Of a stretch of 64,000 bases of DNA, positions 16,960-25,798 are shown piece by piece. Under the pieces are notes generated by a model. That model searched no databases. It had not been told where the DNA came from and was given only the letters and a program-made list of their open reading frames with translations. Positions within the stretch are counted from its first letter, which is position 1, and the number at the start of each line of letters is the position of its first letter. A program made the position numbers and the translations under genes. The stretch is from Alterirhizorhabdus solaris (GTDB lineage Bacteria; Pseudomonadota; Alphaproteobacteria; Sphingomonadales; Sphingomonadaceae), in assembly GCF_007785815.1 (NCBI RefSeq), contig NZ_VNIM01000011.1:1-64000 (forward strand), in the 5' to 3' direction.

Positions 16960-17970
16960 ATGAGCGACAGGCAGGATGCACCCACGGTTCTGGTGACGGG
17001 CGGCGCGGGCTATATCGGCAGCCACGCGGTGCTGGCGTTGCGCGACGCCGGGCGTCGCGTGGTGGTGATTGACAACCTCGTCACCGGCTTCCGCTGGGCG
17101 GTGCCCGCCGACGTACCGTTCGTGGAAGGTGACGTGGCCGACATGGCGCTGGTCGGCCGGGTACTGGCCGAGCATGAGGTGGGCGCGATCCTGCACTTCG
17201 CCGGATCGGTGGTGGTGCCCGAGTCGGTCGCCGATCCGCTCAAATATTACCGCAACAACACCGCCGCCAGCCGCGCACTGATCGAGGCGGCGGTGGCGGC
17301 GGGCGTGCCGCACTTCATCTTCTCCTCCACCGCCGCCACCTATGGCATCCCCGAGGTCGTGCCGGTGGCCGAGGATTCACCGCAGCGGCCGATCAATCCC
17401 TATGGCATGTCCAAGCTGATGACCGAGGCGATGCTGGCCGACGTCGCTGCCGCGCACTCGATGAATTATTGCGCGTTGCGGTACTTCAACGTGGCGGGCG
17501 CCGATCCGCAGGGTCGCTCGGGCCAGTCCACGGCGGGGGCCACCCACCTCATCAAGATCGCGGCCGAAGCGGCGTGCGGCAAGCGCGACCATGTCTCGAT
17601 CTTCGGCACCGATTACGCCACGCCCGACGGCACCGGCGTGCGCGATTACATCCACGTCACCGATCTGGCCGAAGCGCACCTGATGGCGCTGGCGGCGCTG
17701 GAGGCGGACCCGGCGCGCAGCCACCGGCTCAACTGCGGCTACGGCCGGGGTTTTTCGGTGCGCGAGGTACTCGATGCGGTCGATCGCCTGACCAACCGCA
17801 CGATCGAGCGCCGCATCGGCCCGCGCCGCGCGGGCGACCCCGATTCGCTGGTGGCGGACAACCACGCGATCCGCGAGACGCTGGGCTGGCAGCCCCGGCT
17901 CGACGACCTCGACACGATCGTGCGCGATGCGCTGGCGTGGGAGAGCGGGCTGGAGACGCGGCGGGGATAG
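16960..17970 (+). CDS. galE: UDP-glucose 4-epimerase
   Basis: A 336-residue extended SDR that interconverts UDP-glucose and UDP-galactose, feeding surface glycan and glycolipid synthesis. It has the NAD-binding GGAGYIGSH near residues 14-22, catalytic Ser in FSSTAATYG and Tyr-x3-Lys in YGMSK. The epimerase-specific RYFNVAGA and GTDYATPDGTGVRDYIHV complete the assignment. The ATG at 16960 has GGAG six to nine bases upstream and is preferred to the in-frame ATG at 16936. It stands as a single gene; Sphingomonas glycosphingolipids contain galactose, a likely use for its product. Confidence 0.96.
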   Translation: MSDRQDAPTVLVTGGAGYIGSHAVLALRDAGRRVVVIDNLVTGFRWAVPADVPFVEGDVADMALVGRVLAEHEVGAILHFAGSVVVPESVADPLKYYRNNTAASRALIEAAVAAGVPHFIFSSTAATYGIPEVVPVAEDSPQRPINPYGMSKLMTEAMLADVAAAHSMNYCALRYFNVAGADPQGRSGQSTAGATHLIKIAAEAACGKRDHVSIFGTDYATPDGTGVRDYIHVTDLAEAHLMALAALEADPARSHRLNCGYGRGFSVREVLDAVDRLTNRTIERRIGPRRAGDPDSLVADNHAIRETLGWQPRLDDLDTIVRDALAWESGLETRRG

Positions 17971-18025
17971 CGACGGCGGCGTTGCCTGCGCTTGCGCCCG
18001 CATCATGCTCCGCCCCACCCCGCCC

Positions 18026-18123
18026 CGTCATCCCGGCGCACGCCGGGATCGCTCTTCCGTCGCTCCAGGCGCAACCGTTCCGGCAAGTACGTGGGAACCC
18101 AAGCGTTCGCTGGGGTGACGGGG
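18026..18123. repeat. Intergenic element with CGTCATCCC-type inverted ends
   Basis: Between galE and copB, CCGTCATCCC at the left end and GGGGTGACGG at the right form an inverted pair with one mismatch, about 95 bases apart. An internal GGCGCACGCC followed by GGGATC forms a local hairpin. Elements starting CGTCATCCCGGCG are frequent between genes in sphingomonads. It could also act as a bidirectional terminator for the convergent galE and copB. Confidence 0.5.
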
Positions 18124-18169
18124 CAGACGGGGTCGCGCGGAGCAAGGCGATTCCAGCGGCCCGCGCTCC

Positions 18170-19324
18170 TCAGAACCAGAAGCGTACGCCCGCCACGAAG
18201 CTCGCCTCGCTCGCCCGTTCGCCATTCGCGCGAGCGTAGCGCGCGGTGTCGCCGGCCTTGCGGTCCCACGAGACGCCCACGTAGGGCGCGAATTCGCGCG
18301 TTATCTCGTAGCGCAGTCGCAGGCCGAGTTCGGCGTTGACGAGGCCCGATCCCATCTCGTTCTCCGGCACGTCCTGCGCGGCGAAGTTCAGCTCCGCGCG
18401 CGGTTGCAGCACCAGCCGCTGGGTCAGCCGCTGATCGTAATACGCCTCCAGCCGGGCCAGCACGTCGCCCCGGTCCGAGAGGAATACGGCACCCTCCACC
18501 TCGAACCAGTAGGGCGCCAGCCCCTCGAAGCCGAGCGTGGCATAGGCACGCGACGGGCCGGGCTGCACATCCACCCGCACGCCCGATTGCAGGTTCCAAT
18601 AGGGGTCGATCGCATGGCTCCACAGCGCCTGCGCCTCGGCCGCCTCCACGTTGCTGCCGGGCGTGCGGCCGAAGCTGGCCTCGCCCTCGGTCTTGATCGT
18701 CAGCCGGTCGATATCGCCGCCGAACCAGCCCTCGCCGTCCCAGCGATAGCCCTCGCGGCCCTCGCGGACCTGCACTTCGGCGAGGTTGAACATGATCTGG
18801 CTGTACTGGCCGCCGCCATGCTCGGCGCGGGTGATGGCACGGGCGGCGTCCATCTCCGCCCTGGGGTAATAGCGGTCGGCCCAGCGATCGGCGGGCGGCG
18901 GCGGCGCGGACGCATCGCCCACCTCGCCGGCGGCGGGGGCAGCGCCATGGCCCATCGCGGCGTGATCCATGCCGGCCATGCCGTCGGACGTGGCGGCGCC
19001 GGCCGGTGGCTCGGCGCCGTCCATCTTCATGCCGGCCATGTCGTGCCCCGCGTGGGGGTCGGCAGCGGAGGCCGCTCCGTCCGTCGTCATGCCGCTCATA
19101 TCGTGTCCGGCGTGCGGATCGGCAGGGGTAGGCGGGCCGTCGCCTTCCTGTTTCGTGCCGGGCATGGCGGGGCCGGCCTCGGGCGCGGGCGCGCCGACCA
19201 TGTCCATGCCGGCCATGTCGTGTCCGGCATCCGCCTTCGATGGCGCGACATGGCCAGCGTGCTGCGCCAGCGCGGGCGAGGCGAGCGCCAGCGGGGCGGC
19301 CGCGAGCAGGAAAAGCGCCTTCAT
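18170..19324 (-). CDS. copB: Copper resistance protein B
   Basis: A 384-residue outer-membrane copper resistance protein. Signal peptide (MKALFLLAAAPLALASPALA) first, then about 120 residues rich in Met, His and Asp with the unit DPHAGHDMSGM / DPHAGHDMAGM repeated, likely periplasmic Cu(I)/Cu(II) ligands. The C-terminal 240 residues form a CopB beta-barrel (RWADRYYPRAEMDAAR, YWNLQSGVR) ending in a barrel-type aromatic FWF. It overlaps copA by four bases and is translated after it. No copCD or copRS genes are adjacent. Confidence 0.93.
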   Translation of the reverse strand: MKALFLLAAAPLALASPALAQHAGHVAPSKADAGHDMAGMDMVGAPAPEAGPAMPGTKQEGDGPPTPADPHAGHDMSGMTTDGAASAADPHAGHDMAGMKMDGAEPPAGAATSDGMAGMDHAAMGHGAAPAAGEVGDASAPPPPADRWADRYYPRAEMDAARAITRAEHGGGQYSQIMFNLAEVQVREGREGYRWDGEGWFGGDIDRLTIKTEGEASFGRTPGSNVEAAEAQALWSHAIDPYWNLQSGVRVDVQPGPSRAYATLGFEGLAPYWFEVEGAVFLSDRGDVLARLEAYYDQRLTQRLVLQPRAELNFAAQDVPENEMGSGLVNAELGLRLRYEITREFAPYVGVSWDRKAGDTARYARANGERASEASFVAGVRFWF

Positions 19325-21015
19325 GCCGCGCCCTCCTTCGCGCGCACGCTCACCATCCGCATCATCCCCGCGTGCATGTGGAAGAACATGTGGCAGTGGA
19401 ACGCCCAGTCCCCCACCGCGTCGGTCGTGACATCGAAGGTGGCGGTGCCGCCGGGCTGGACGATCACGGTATGCTTGCGCGGGGAATGGTCACCATGCCC
19501 CGTCACCAGCTCGAAGAAATGACCGTGCAGGTGGATCGGGTGGCCCATCATCGTGTCGTTCACCAGCGTCACGCGGACCCGCTCGTCCTTCAGGAACGGG
19601 ATGGGCGCGGTCACGTCGCTGTATTTCTCGCCGTCGAACGCCCACATGTAGCGTTCCATGTTGCCGGTCAGGTGGATGGTCAGCGCGCGATCCGGCGTTC
19701 GTGGATCAGGATTGCGGGTCGTCGCCACCAGATCCCTGTACGTCAGCACGGTGTGGCCGGTGTCGGCCAGCCCCTGCCCTGGCTCCCCCATCCGGTCCAT
19801 CGCCATCGGCGAGATCGTCTGCACGCCGGGGTTGAGTTTGATGGTCGGCGCGTTCTTCGGGTTGCGCATCGACATGTCCATTTCCATGCCTTCCATGCCG
19901 GCCATGTCCATTCCCATGTCCTTCATGGTGGCGAGCGGGCGGGCGCGCAGCGGCGGCACCTCAGCCACCATCCCCTCGCGCGGGGCGAGCGTGGCGCGCG
20001 CCATGCCCGATCGATCCACCGCCTCGCCGATCAGCGAATAGGCGCGGTCGTCGGCGGGGGTGACGATCGCGTCGTAGGTCTCGGCCACGCCGATCTGGAA
20101 CTCGTCCACCGGCACCGGCCGCACGGGCAGGCCATCGGCGGCCACGATCGTCAGCTTCAGGCCGGGGATCCGCACGTTGAACGTCGTCATCGCCGAGGCA
20201 TTGATGACGCGCAGGCGCACCCGCTCGCCCGGCCGGAACAGCGCGGTCCAGTTGTCCTTCGGGCCATAGCCGTTGACGAGATAGGTGTAGGTGGAGCCGG
20301 TCACGTCCGACACGTCGGTCGGGTCCATCCGCATCGCGCCCCACTCCAGCCGGTCGGGCTCCTTCTGGTCGCGCCCCGCCAGTAGCCCGCCCAGCGTCTG
20401 CTTCTGATAGTTGAAGTAGCCGCCCTGCTGCTTGAGCTTTTTGAACGCGACATGCGGGTGCATCGGGCTGTGATCGGACAGCAGGATCACATGCTCGCGA
20501 TCCGACTCGATCGGATCGACGCCGGCCGGGTCGATCACCAGCGGGCCATAGACGCCCATCGGCTCCTGCATGGCCGAGTGGCTGTGATACCAGTAGGTGC
20601 CGGACTGGAGGAGCGGGAATTCGTAGGTGAAGCGGCTGCGGGGCTTGATGCCGGGGAAGCTGATGCCCGGCACGCCATCCATCTGCGGCGGCACCAGCAG
20701 GCCGTGCCAGTGGATCGAGCTGTCCTCGTCCAGCCGGTTGTCCACCGTCAGCCGCACCGTCTGGCCTTCCTTCAGCCGCACGAGCGGGCCGGGCACGGTG
20801 CCGTTGATGCCGATCGCGTGCGTCTGCCTCCCGTCGATCGCGATCATCTGGTGGGCGATGGCCAGCGTGATGTCGGTGCCGCTCACGGTCGGCAACGGCC
20901 GCACGACGCCGGTGGAGACGGGTTGCGCCCACGCCGGCATCGCGCCCGCCGCCGTCAGCCCGCCCGCGCCCAGCGCCGCGCCGCGCAGCATGTCCCGCCG
21001 GTTAACCTCTGGCAT
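19321..21015 (-). CDS. copA: Copper resistance multicopper oxidase CopA
   Basis: A 564-residue periplasmic multicopper oxidase. The Tat signal has the twin-arginine motif NRRDMLRG near residues 5-12, fitting export of a folded metalloenzyme. Three cupredoxin domains carry the copper sites: IHWHGLL, WYHSHS, HPIHLHGHFFE and HCHMFFHMHAGM. A Met-rich loop (MGMDMAGMEGMEMDM) before the third domain is typical of CopA/CueO-type Cu(I) oxidases. The start at 21015 puts the twin arginines at the usual distance; the upstream extension is rejected. First gene of the copA-copB operon. Confidence 0.96.
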   Translation of the reverse strand: MPEVNRRDMLRGAALGAGGLTAAGAMPAWAQPVSTGVVRPLPTVSGTDITLAIAHQMIAIDGRQTHAIGINGTVPGPLVRLKEGQTVRLTVDNRLDEDSSIHWHGLLVPPQMDGVPGISFPGIKPRSRFTYEFPLLQSGTYWYHSHSAMQEPMGVYGPLVIDPAGVDPIESDREHVILLSDHSPMHPHVAFKKLKQQGGYFNYQKQTLGGLLAGRDQKEPDRLEWGAMRMDPTDVSDVTGSTYTYLVNGYGPKDNWTALFRPGERVRLRVINASAMTTFNVRIPGLKLTIVAADGLPVRPVPVDEFQIGVAETYDAIVTPADDRAYSLIGEAVDRSGMARATLAPREGMVAEVPPLRARPLATMKDMGMDMAGMEGMEMDMSMRNPKNAPTIKLNPGVQTISPMAMDRMGEPGQGLADTGHTVLTYRDLVATTRNPDPRTPDRALTIHLTGNMERYMWAFDGEKYSDVTAPIPFLKDERVRVTLVNDTMMGHPIHLHGHFFELVTGHGDHSPRKHTVIVQPGGTATFDVTTDAVGDWAFHCHMFFHMHAGMMRMVSVRAKEGAA

Positions 21016-21137
21016 GATCGCCTTTCGTCGCTGGTGCGGCGGGAATGGCCCGCCCCTGTCCCGTCTTCTACGCATGGTGACGGCCGAACCCTCGCGGCGC
21101 GGGCACTTCCCGCCATCTTCGCACGTTGCCCTGCCGC

Positions 21138-22688
21138 ATGACGATTCTCATCCCCGTCCTCGGCGACCAGCTTTCCCACGGCCTCGCCTCGCTGCGCGAC
21201 GTCGATCGGGCCGATGCGGTGGTGCTGCTGATGGAGGTGGCGGCGGAGACCGTCTACGTGCGCCATCACAAGCGCAAGATCGCGCTGATCCTGTCCGCCA
21301 TGCGCCACTTCGCCGACGAATTGCGCGGCGACGGCTGGACGGTCGACTACATCCGGCTGGACGATCCGGACAACAGCGGCAGCTTCACCGGAGAGGTCGC
21401 GCGCGCGGTGGCGCGACACCGGCCCTCCCGCCTGCGCGTCGTGGAGCCGGGCGAGTGGCGGGTGCGCGAGATGATGGACGGCTGGGCCGCCCGCTTCGCC
21501 ATCCCGGTCGATATTCTCGAAGACGACCGCTTCCTGTGCGGCATCCTCGAATTCCAGACATGGGCGCAGGCGCGCAACGATCTGGTGATGGAGTATTTCT
21601 ACCGCGAGATGCGCCGCAAGACCGGCCTGCTGATGACCGCCGACGGCAAGCCCGAGGGCGGCAAGTGGAACCTCGACAGCGAAAATCGCGCGCCGCCAAG
21701 GCGCGGGCTGAACTATCCCGAACCGATGCACTTCGCGCCGGACGAAACCACGGCGAACGTGATGGCGCTCGTCGCGGATCGCTTCGCCGGCCACTTCGGG
21801 CGGCTGGAGAAGTTCGCGCTACCCGTGACCGCCACGCAGGCGCGGGCGGCGCTGACGCACTTCATCCGCACCGCTTTGCCCGATTTCGGCACCTATCAGG
21901 ATGCGATGGTGACGGGGCAGGACTGGCTCTACCACAGCTGGCTCAGCCCCGCGCTGAACCTGGGCCTGCTCACCCCGCTGGAGGTGGCGCAGGCGGCGGC
22001 CGATGCCCATGCGGCGGGCGACGTACCGCTGAACGCGGCGGAGGGGTTCATCCGCCAGATCATCGGCTGGCGCGAATATGTGCGCGGCTATTACTGGATG
22101 GAGATGCCCGACGTGGCCGGCGCCAACGCGCTGGAGGCCACGCGCCCGCTGCCCGAATTCTACTGGACCGGCGAAACGGAAATGCTGTGCATGGCCGAGG
22201 CGGTGCGCAACACGCGCGACCACGGCTATGCCCACCACATCCAGCGGCTGATGGTGCTCGGCAACTTCGCGATGCTGGCCGGCGTGCGCCCGCAGGAGGT
22301 CGCCGACTGGTTCCTCGTCGTCTATGCCGATGCCTATGAGTGGGTGGAGCTGCCCAACGTGATCGGCATGAGCCAGCATGCCGACGGCGGCCGGCTGGCG
22401 ACCAAGCCCTATGCGGGCGGCGGCGCCTACATCAACCGCATGTCCGATCATTGCGGGCCGTGCCGGTACGACGTGAAGCAGAAGACCGGGCCGGATGCCT
22501 GCCCGTTCAACGCGCTCTACTGGGATTTTCTCGCGCGGCACGAACGCCGCTTTCGCCGCAACCGCCGGATGGCGAACATGTACGGCACATGGGACCGGAT
22601 GAAACCCGAGGCACGCGACGCCTGCCGCGCGAGCGCCGCCGCCTTCCTCGACACGATCGAGCCGGCCGCCGACGGCTGGGCGCGCTGA
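21138..22688 (+). CDS. Cryptochrome/photolyase, Fe-S bacterial (6-4) photolyase type
   Basis: A 516-residue flavoprotein of the FeS-BCP/PhrB group, which repairs (6-4) photoproducts with light and binds FAD, a lumazine antenna and a [4Fe-4S] cluster. The N-terminal Rossmann-like part starts TILIPVLGDQLSHG. The helical FAD domain contains GQDWLYHSWLSPALN, IIGWREYVRGYYW and YADAYEWVELPNVIGM. The cluster cysteines are visible: one in EMLCMAEAVR and three in DHCGPCRYDV and DACPFNALYW. The ATG at 21138 gives the group's N-terminus. Divergent from copA with 122 bases between. Confidence 0.93.
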   Translation: MTILIPVLGDQLSHGLASLRDVDRADAVVLLMEVAAETVYVRHHKRKIALILSAMRHFADELRGDGWTVDYIRLDDPDNSGSFTGEVARAVARHRPSRLRVVEPGEWRVREMMDGWAARFAIPVDILEDDRFLCGILEFQTWAQARNDLVMEYFYREMRRKTGLLMTADGKPEGGKWNLDSENRAPPRRGLNYPEPMHFAPDETTANVMALVADRFAGHFGRLEKFALPVTATQARAALTHFIRTALPDFGTYQDAMVTGQDWLYHSWLSPALNLGLLTPLEVAQAAADAHAAGDVPLNAAEGFIRQIIGWREYVRGYYWMEMPDVAGANALEATRPLPEFYWTGETEMLCMAEAVRNTRDHGYAHHIQRLMVLGNFAMLAGVRPQEVADWFLVVYADAYEWVELPNVIGMSQHADGGRLATKPYAGGGAYINRMSDHCGPCRYDVKQKTGPDACPFNALYWDFLARHERRFRRNRRMANMYGTWDRMKPEARDACRASAAAFLDTIEPAADGWAR

Positions 22689-22784
22689 ACGGTAGCGGGG
22701 CGGCGGACGAGCGTTCAGCCGGGGCAGACTGGCCCGCTCATCCCGAGGGACAGCCCGGAAAGTCGGGTTTCCTCCGCCATGCCC

Positions 22785-22841
22785 CGAGCGACGTCGAGGG
22801 GCGGGCCACGCACGCGACGCTCCGTGTCTCGACGTCGCTCG
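22785..22841. repeat. Dispersed hairpin repeat, copy B
   Basis: CGAGCGACGTCGAG (22785-22798) and CTCGACGTCGCTCG (22828-22841) form a perfect 14-bp inverted repeat. The intervening loop and the downstream ACACAAGGGC match the reverse complement of copy A. It sits in the 206-base gap between the photolyase gene and the last gene of the large minus-strand cluster, where it may also help terminate both transcripts. Confidence 0.7.
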
Positions 22842-22894
22842 ACACAAGGGCATGGGCGGCCGGGGATCGACCTTCTGTCGCAACGGGCGGGTCG

Positions 22895-23800
22895 TCAGGC
22901 TTCCCGCCGTCCCCTGATCGAGCGCCAAGCATAGGACAGGAAACCCCTCGCCTTGTGGCGCAGGCGGAAGGCGTAGAAGCGGCGGATGCCCGCATGGGTG
23001 GTGACGGGATCGGTGGCATCGCGCTTCAGGTCGTCCAGATCCTGCCCGATCGCGGCAAGCACGCGCCGGTCGCGCAGCAGGTGCTTGGCGTAGAGCGCCC
23101 CGTCGCCGAAGCCGTAGCCGGCGAGCAGCCGGGTTTCCTCCTCCACCCGGCGGCGACCGTGGTGATGATCCACCACGAAGCAGGGGTCGTACAGCAGTGC
23201 GATGCCGAGACGCGTCGCACGGAACAGGAAATCGGTGTCTTCGGCCGACACGAACGGCGCCCCCGCACCGAACTGCTCGTCGAACGGGCCGACGCGGGCG
23301 GGCACGTCGGCGGTGAAGGCCAGGTTCGCCCCCATCACGAAACCGCCGGGGAAGCGGCCGGGATCGGCGATCATCGGGTGATCCTCCAGCTTCAGCGTCA
23401 CCGGCAGGTCGGCGGGATCGCCCGGCAGGATGCGCCCGCCGATGATCGCCGGGCCGCCCGACCCGGCGAACGCCCGCACCAGCGCGGGGAAATAACCCGG
23501 ATGGAGGCGGCAGTCGTCGTCGGTCATCGCCACGATCCGCCCGCGCACGACCGCCAGCCCGGCGTTGCGCGCGCGCGCCAGCCCCGGCCGTGTCTCCGTC
23601 AACAGTCTGGCGGAAAACGGTTGGGCGGCGCACCACGCCGTCGCCACGTTGGCGGTGTCGTCGCCCGATCCGTTGTCGACCACGACGACCTCGATGGCGA
23701 TGCCCGCCCCCGCCGCCGCGCGGGCGACCGAGGCGAGGGTCGCCGCCAGCGAGACGCTGCGATCCCGCGTGCAGATCAGCAGGCTGACATCCGGCGTCAT
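22895..23800 (-). CDS. Glycosyltransferase family 2
   Basis: A 301-residue GT-A enzyme and the last gene of the thirteen-gene cluster. The N-terminal domain has SLLICTRDRS and VVVVDNGSGDDT, the nucleotide-sugar-binding acidic motif AMTDDDC (about residue 90) and the acceptor-side SAEDTDF. There is no signal peptide or membrane helix; a basic C-terminus (RRFYAFRLRHKARGF) may associate with the membrane. Donor and acceptor are unknown. It overlaps the pyruvyl-transferase-like gene by four bases. Confidence 0.88.
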   Translation of the reverse strand: MTPDVSLLICTRDRSVSLAATLASVARAAAGAGIAIEVVVVDNGSGDDTANVATAWCAAQPFSARLLTETRPGLARARNAGLAVVRGRIVAMTDDDCRLHPGYFPALVRAFAGSGGPAIIGGRILPGDPADLPVTLKLEDHPMIADPGRFPGGFVMGANLAFTADVPARVGPFDEQFGAGAPFVSAEDTDFLFRATRLGIALLYDPCFVVDHHHGRRRVEEETRLLAGYGFGDGALYAKHLLRDRRVLAAIGQDLDDLKRDATDPVTTHAGIRRFYAFRLRHKARGFLSYAWRSIRGRREA

Positions 23801-24711
23801 GCGATCGGGGAGAGGCGATCCGCCAGCACCACGGCCTGCGCCATCGTGGTCGCGGGCAAGGCGAGCGGGGAAGGCCAGTTCGCCATGTAGCCGGCGATCT
23901 TGCCGTAATCATTGTCCAGCACGACGTGGGGGATGCCGAGCAGCCCGGTGAGGATGTGGCCGTGCAGCCGATCGGTGACGATCACCTCCCCGCGCGACAG
24001 CAGCCGCAGGCCACGGCCGACACGCGCCCGCGCCTGCGCCTCGCGCGCGGCCACGGTGGTGTCGGTGGCGGTGTCGGCGGGCATGGCGTCGTCCTCCAGC
24101 CAGTCCGCCACGGTCGCGCCGGGCGGCGGCGGGCCTGCGTGGTCGCGGCGTTCGTCGTCGCTGCGCAACAGCATTAGCAACCGGCAGTCGGGTGCGTCCC
24201 GCACCTGCGGCCCCAGCGCGAGCGCGGAATCCGGCGCGAGGTGCGACGGGCAGGCGAACCGCGCCCGCGCGAACGCGAGGCTTCGCCCGTCCCGCACGTA
24301 GAGCGTGAAGTCGGGGTGCCCGGCGGCCAGCGTGGCGAAACGCTGCGCTTTGGCGGGATCGCGGAAGTGGATCGATTGCGGCAACTGCACCAGCGGCCGA
24401 TCCCGCACCGTCTCCAGCAGATGCTCGCGGAAATGCTGGTGGTGCGGCCAGATGTCGCCGAGGTTGCCACCGCCGTGGAGGAACAGCACGCCGTCCGGGC
24501 AGGCCCGCCGAAACGCGTCGGGGTCGAAATCATGCCATGTCGAGACATAGCACGGGTCGCGCCCCGTCACGCCGCGCAGCATCGCCAGCTCGCCGAGCCA
24601 GATCGCGCTGTCGCCCACGTTGGCGTGATCGGGGAAGTCGACCAGCGCATAGGGCGTCCCCTGCCCGACATGCGCGCGGCACAGCGCCTCCAGCAATGCC
24701 CGCGCCGTCAT
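23797..24711 (-). CDS. Polysaccharide pyruvyl transferase family protein
   Basis: A 304-residue protein of the polysaccharide pyruvyl transferase fold (CsaB/WcaK-like). Recognisable parts are the N-terminal DFPDHANVGDSAIWLG, the LFLHGGGNLGDIWP loop and the C-terminal IVTDRLHGHILTGLLGIPHV, which holds the conserved Arg-His of this GT-B-like family. Such enzymes place pyruvate ketals on sugars, though some members do other transfers. The start at 24711 leaves 13 bases to the upstream GT4 gene. Within the cluster it suggests decoration of a glycan. Confidence 0.85.
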   Translation of the reverse strand: MTARALLEALCRAHVGQGTPYALVDFPDHANVGDSAIWLGELAMLRGVTGRDPCYVSTWHDFDPDAFRRACPDGVLFLHGGGNLGDIWPHHQHFREHLLETVRDRPLVQLPQSIHFRDPAKAQRFATLAAGHPDFTLYVRDGRSLAFARARFACPSHLAPDSALALGPQVRDAPDCRLLMLLRSDDERRDHAGPPPPGATVADWLEDDAMPADTATDTTVAAREAQARARVGRGLRLLSRGEVIVTDRLHGHILTGLLGIPHVVLDNDYGKIAGYMANWPSPLALPATTMAQAVVLADRLSPIA

Positions 24712-24724
24712 CGCCCCGCCCCCG

Positions 24725-25798
24725 TCATGCCGCCAGCGGCGCGCGGGCGGCGATGGCCTCATGGTACAGCGCCTCGCAGCCGTCCAGCCAGCGATCGTGG
24801 GTGAACGCACGGTGCACGCGATCGCGCGGCACGGTGCGCGGTATCGCCATCGCGGCGCGGATCGCGCGGGCCAGCGCCGCCACGTCGCCGGGCGGGGCAT
24901 AGCAGCCCGCCTCGCCGATCACCTCGCACGCAGCGCCATTGTCGAACGCGGCGACCGGCAGGCCGCACGCCATCGCCTCTGCCGCCGCCAGCCCGAACGG
25001 CTCGTCCCAGCAAGGGGTGAACAGGAAGACGGAGGCGCGGCCCATCGCCGCCGCCAGCGCCGCACCGTCCAGATGCCCGCCATAGCGGATCGTCCCGCCC
25101 AGCAGCGGTTCCACCTCGGCCGCCCAGTAACCGGCATCCTCGATCGCGCCGAACAGCGTGAGCGGCACGCCCGCCAGCGCCGCCGCCAGCGCCGCCAGAT
25201 GCGGCCCCTTGCCCGGCGTGATCCGCCCGCACCACACGGCACCACCGTCGCCCGCCGCCACGAACGGCCAGGCGGCGGGATCGATGCCGTTGTGCAGTAC
25301 CGATGCCTCGCGCGGCGCGCCCTCAGGCCACCACGCGGCCAGTTGCCGCGCGGAGGTGACGGTGAGGCGGTGCCCCGGTACGACGCTGGCACGAACGAAC
25401 CAGTGCAGTGCCTCGTAAGGCGGTACATGCAACGAGGTGACGGTGGGCACCACGGCGGTACGGCGCGGCTCGATCGGGAAACGGTGCAGGCTGTTGTTGT
25501 GCACCACATCGAACCCGCCGCCCAAGATCCGGTCGCACGCGGCGGCATAGCCGGCGTCGACATGCGCGATCAGCGCCGCGTCGCCGCGATGCTCGGCGCC
25601 GGGGAAGGTGCGTTCGTAATGCTCGGGCAGCACCGGATCGAGCGGCAGGGCAGGGTCGCTGTCACCGGACGCGAACAGCACCACATCATGTTCGCGCGCG
25701 CGCAGCCCCGTCACCAGATGCCAGCAGTGCGATTCCATGCCGCCGGCGAAGGGCGGCGCGATCGGCTGACGGACATGGGCGAGAACCGCGATCCTCAT
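24725..25798 (-). CDS. Glycosyltransferase family 4
   Basis: A 357-residue retaining GT-B glycosyltransferase. The N-terminal acceptor domain has the loop PFAGGMESHCWHL; the C-terminal domain has CGRITPGKGPHLA and the donor-binding E-x7-E element in CWDEPFGLAAAEAMACG. The start at 25798 gives MRIAVLAHVR, a normal GT4 N-terminus, and overlaps the upstream GT2 by four bases; the longer open frame is rejected. The sugar transferred is unknown. Members of this family include the GlcNAc-inositol transferase MshA, relevant to this inositol-containing cluster. Confidence 0.88.
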   Translation of the reverse strand: MRIAVLAHVRQPIAPPFAGGMESHCWHLVTGLRAREHDVVLFASGDSDPALPLDPVLPEHYERTFPGAEHRGDAALIAHVDAGYAAACDRILGGGFDVVHNNSLHRFPIEPRRTAVVPTVTSLHVPPYEALHWFVRASVVPGHRLTVTSARQLAAWWPEGAPREASVLHNGIDPAAWPFVAAGDGGAVWCGRITPGKGPHLAALAAALAGVPLTLFGAIEDAGYWAAEVEPLLGGTIRYGGHLDGAALAAAMGRASVFLFTPCWDEPFGLAAAEAMACGLPVAAFDNGAACEVIGEAGCYAPPGDVAALARAIRAAMAIPRTVPRDRVHRAFTHDRWLDGCEALYHEAIAARAPLAA

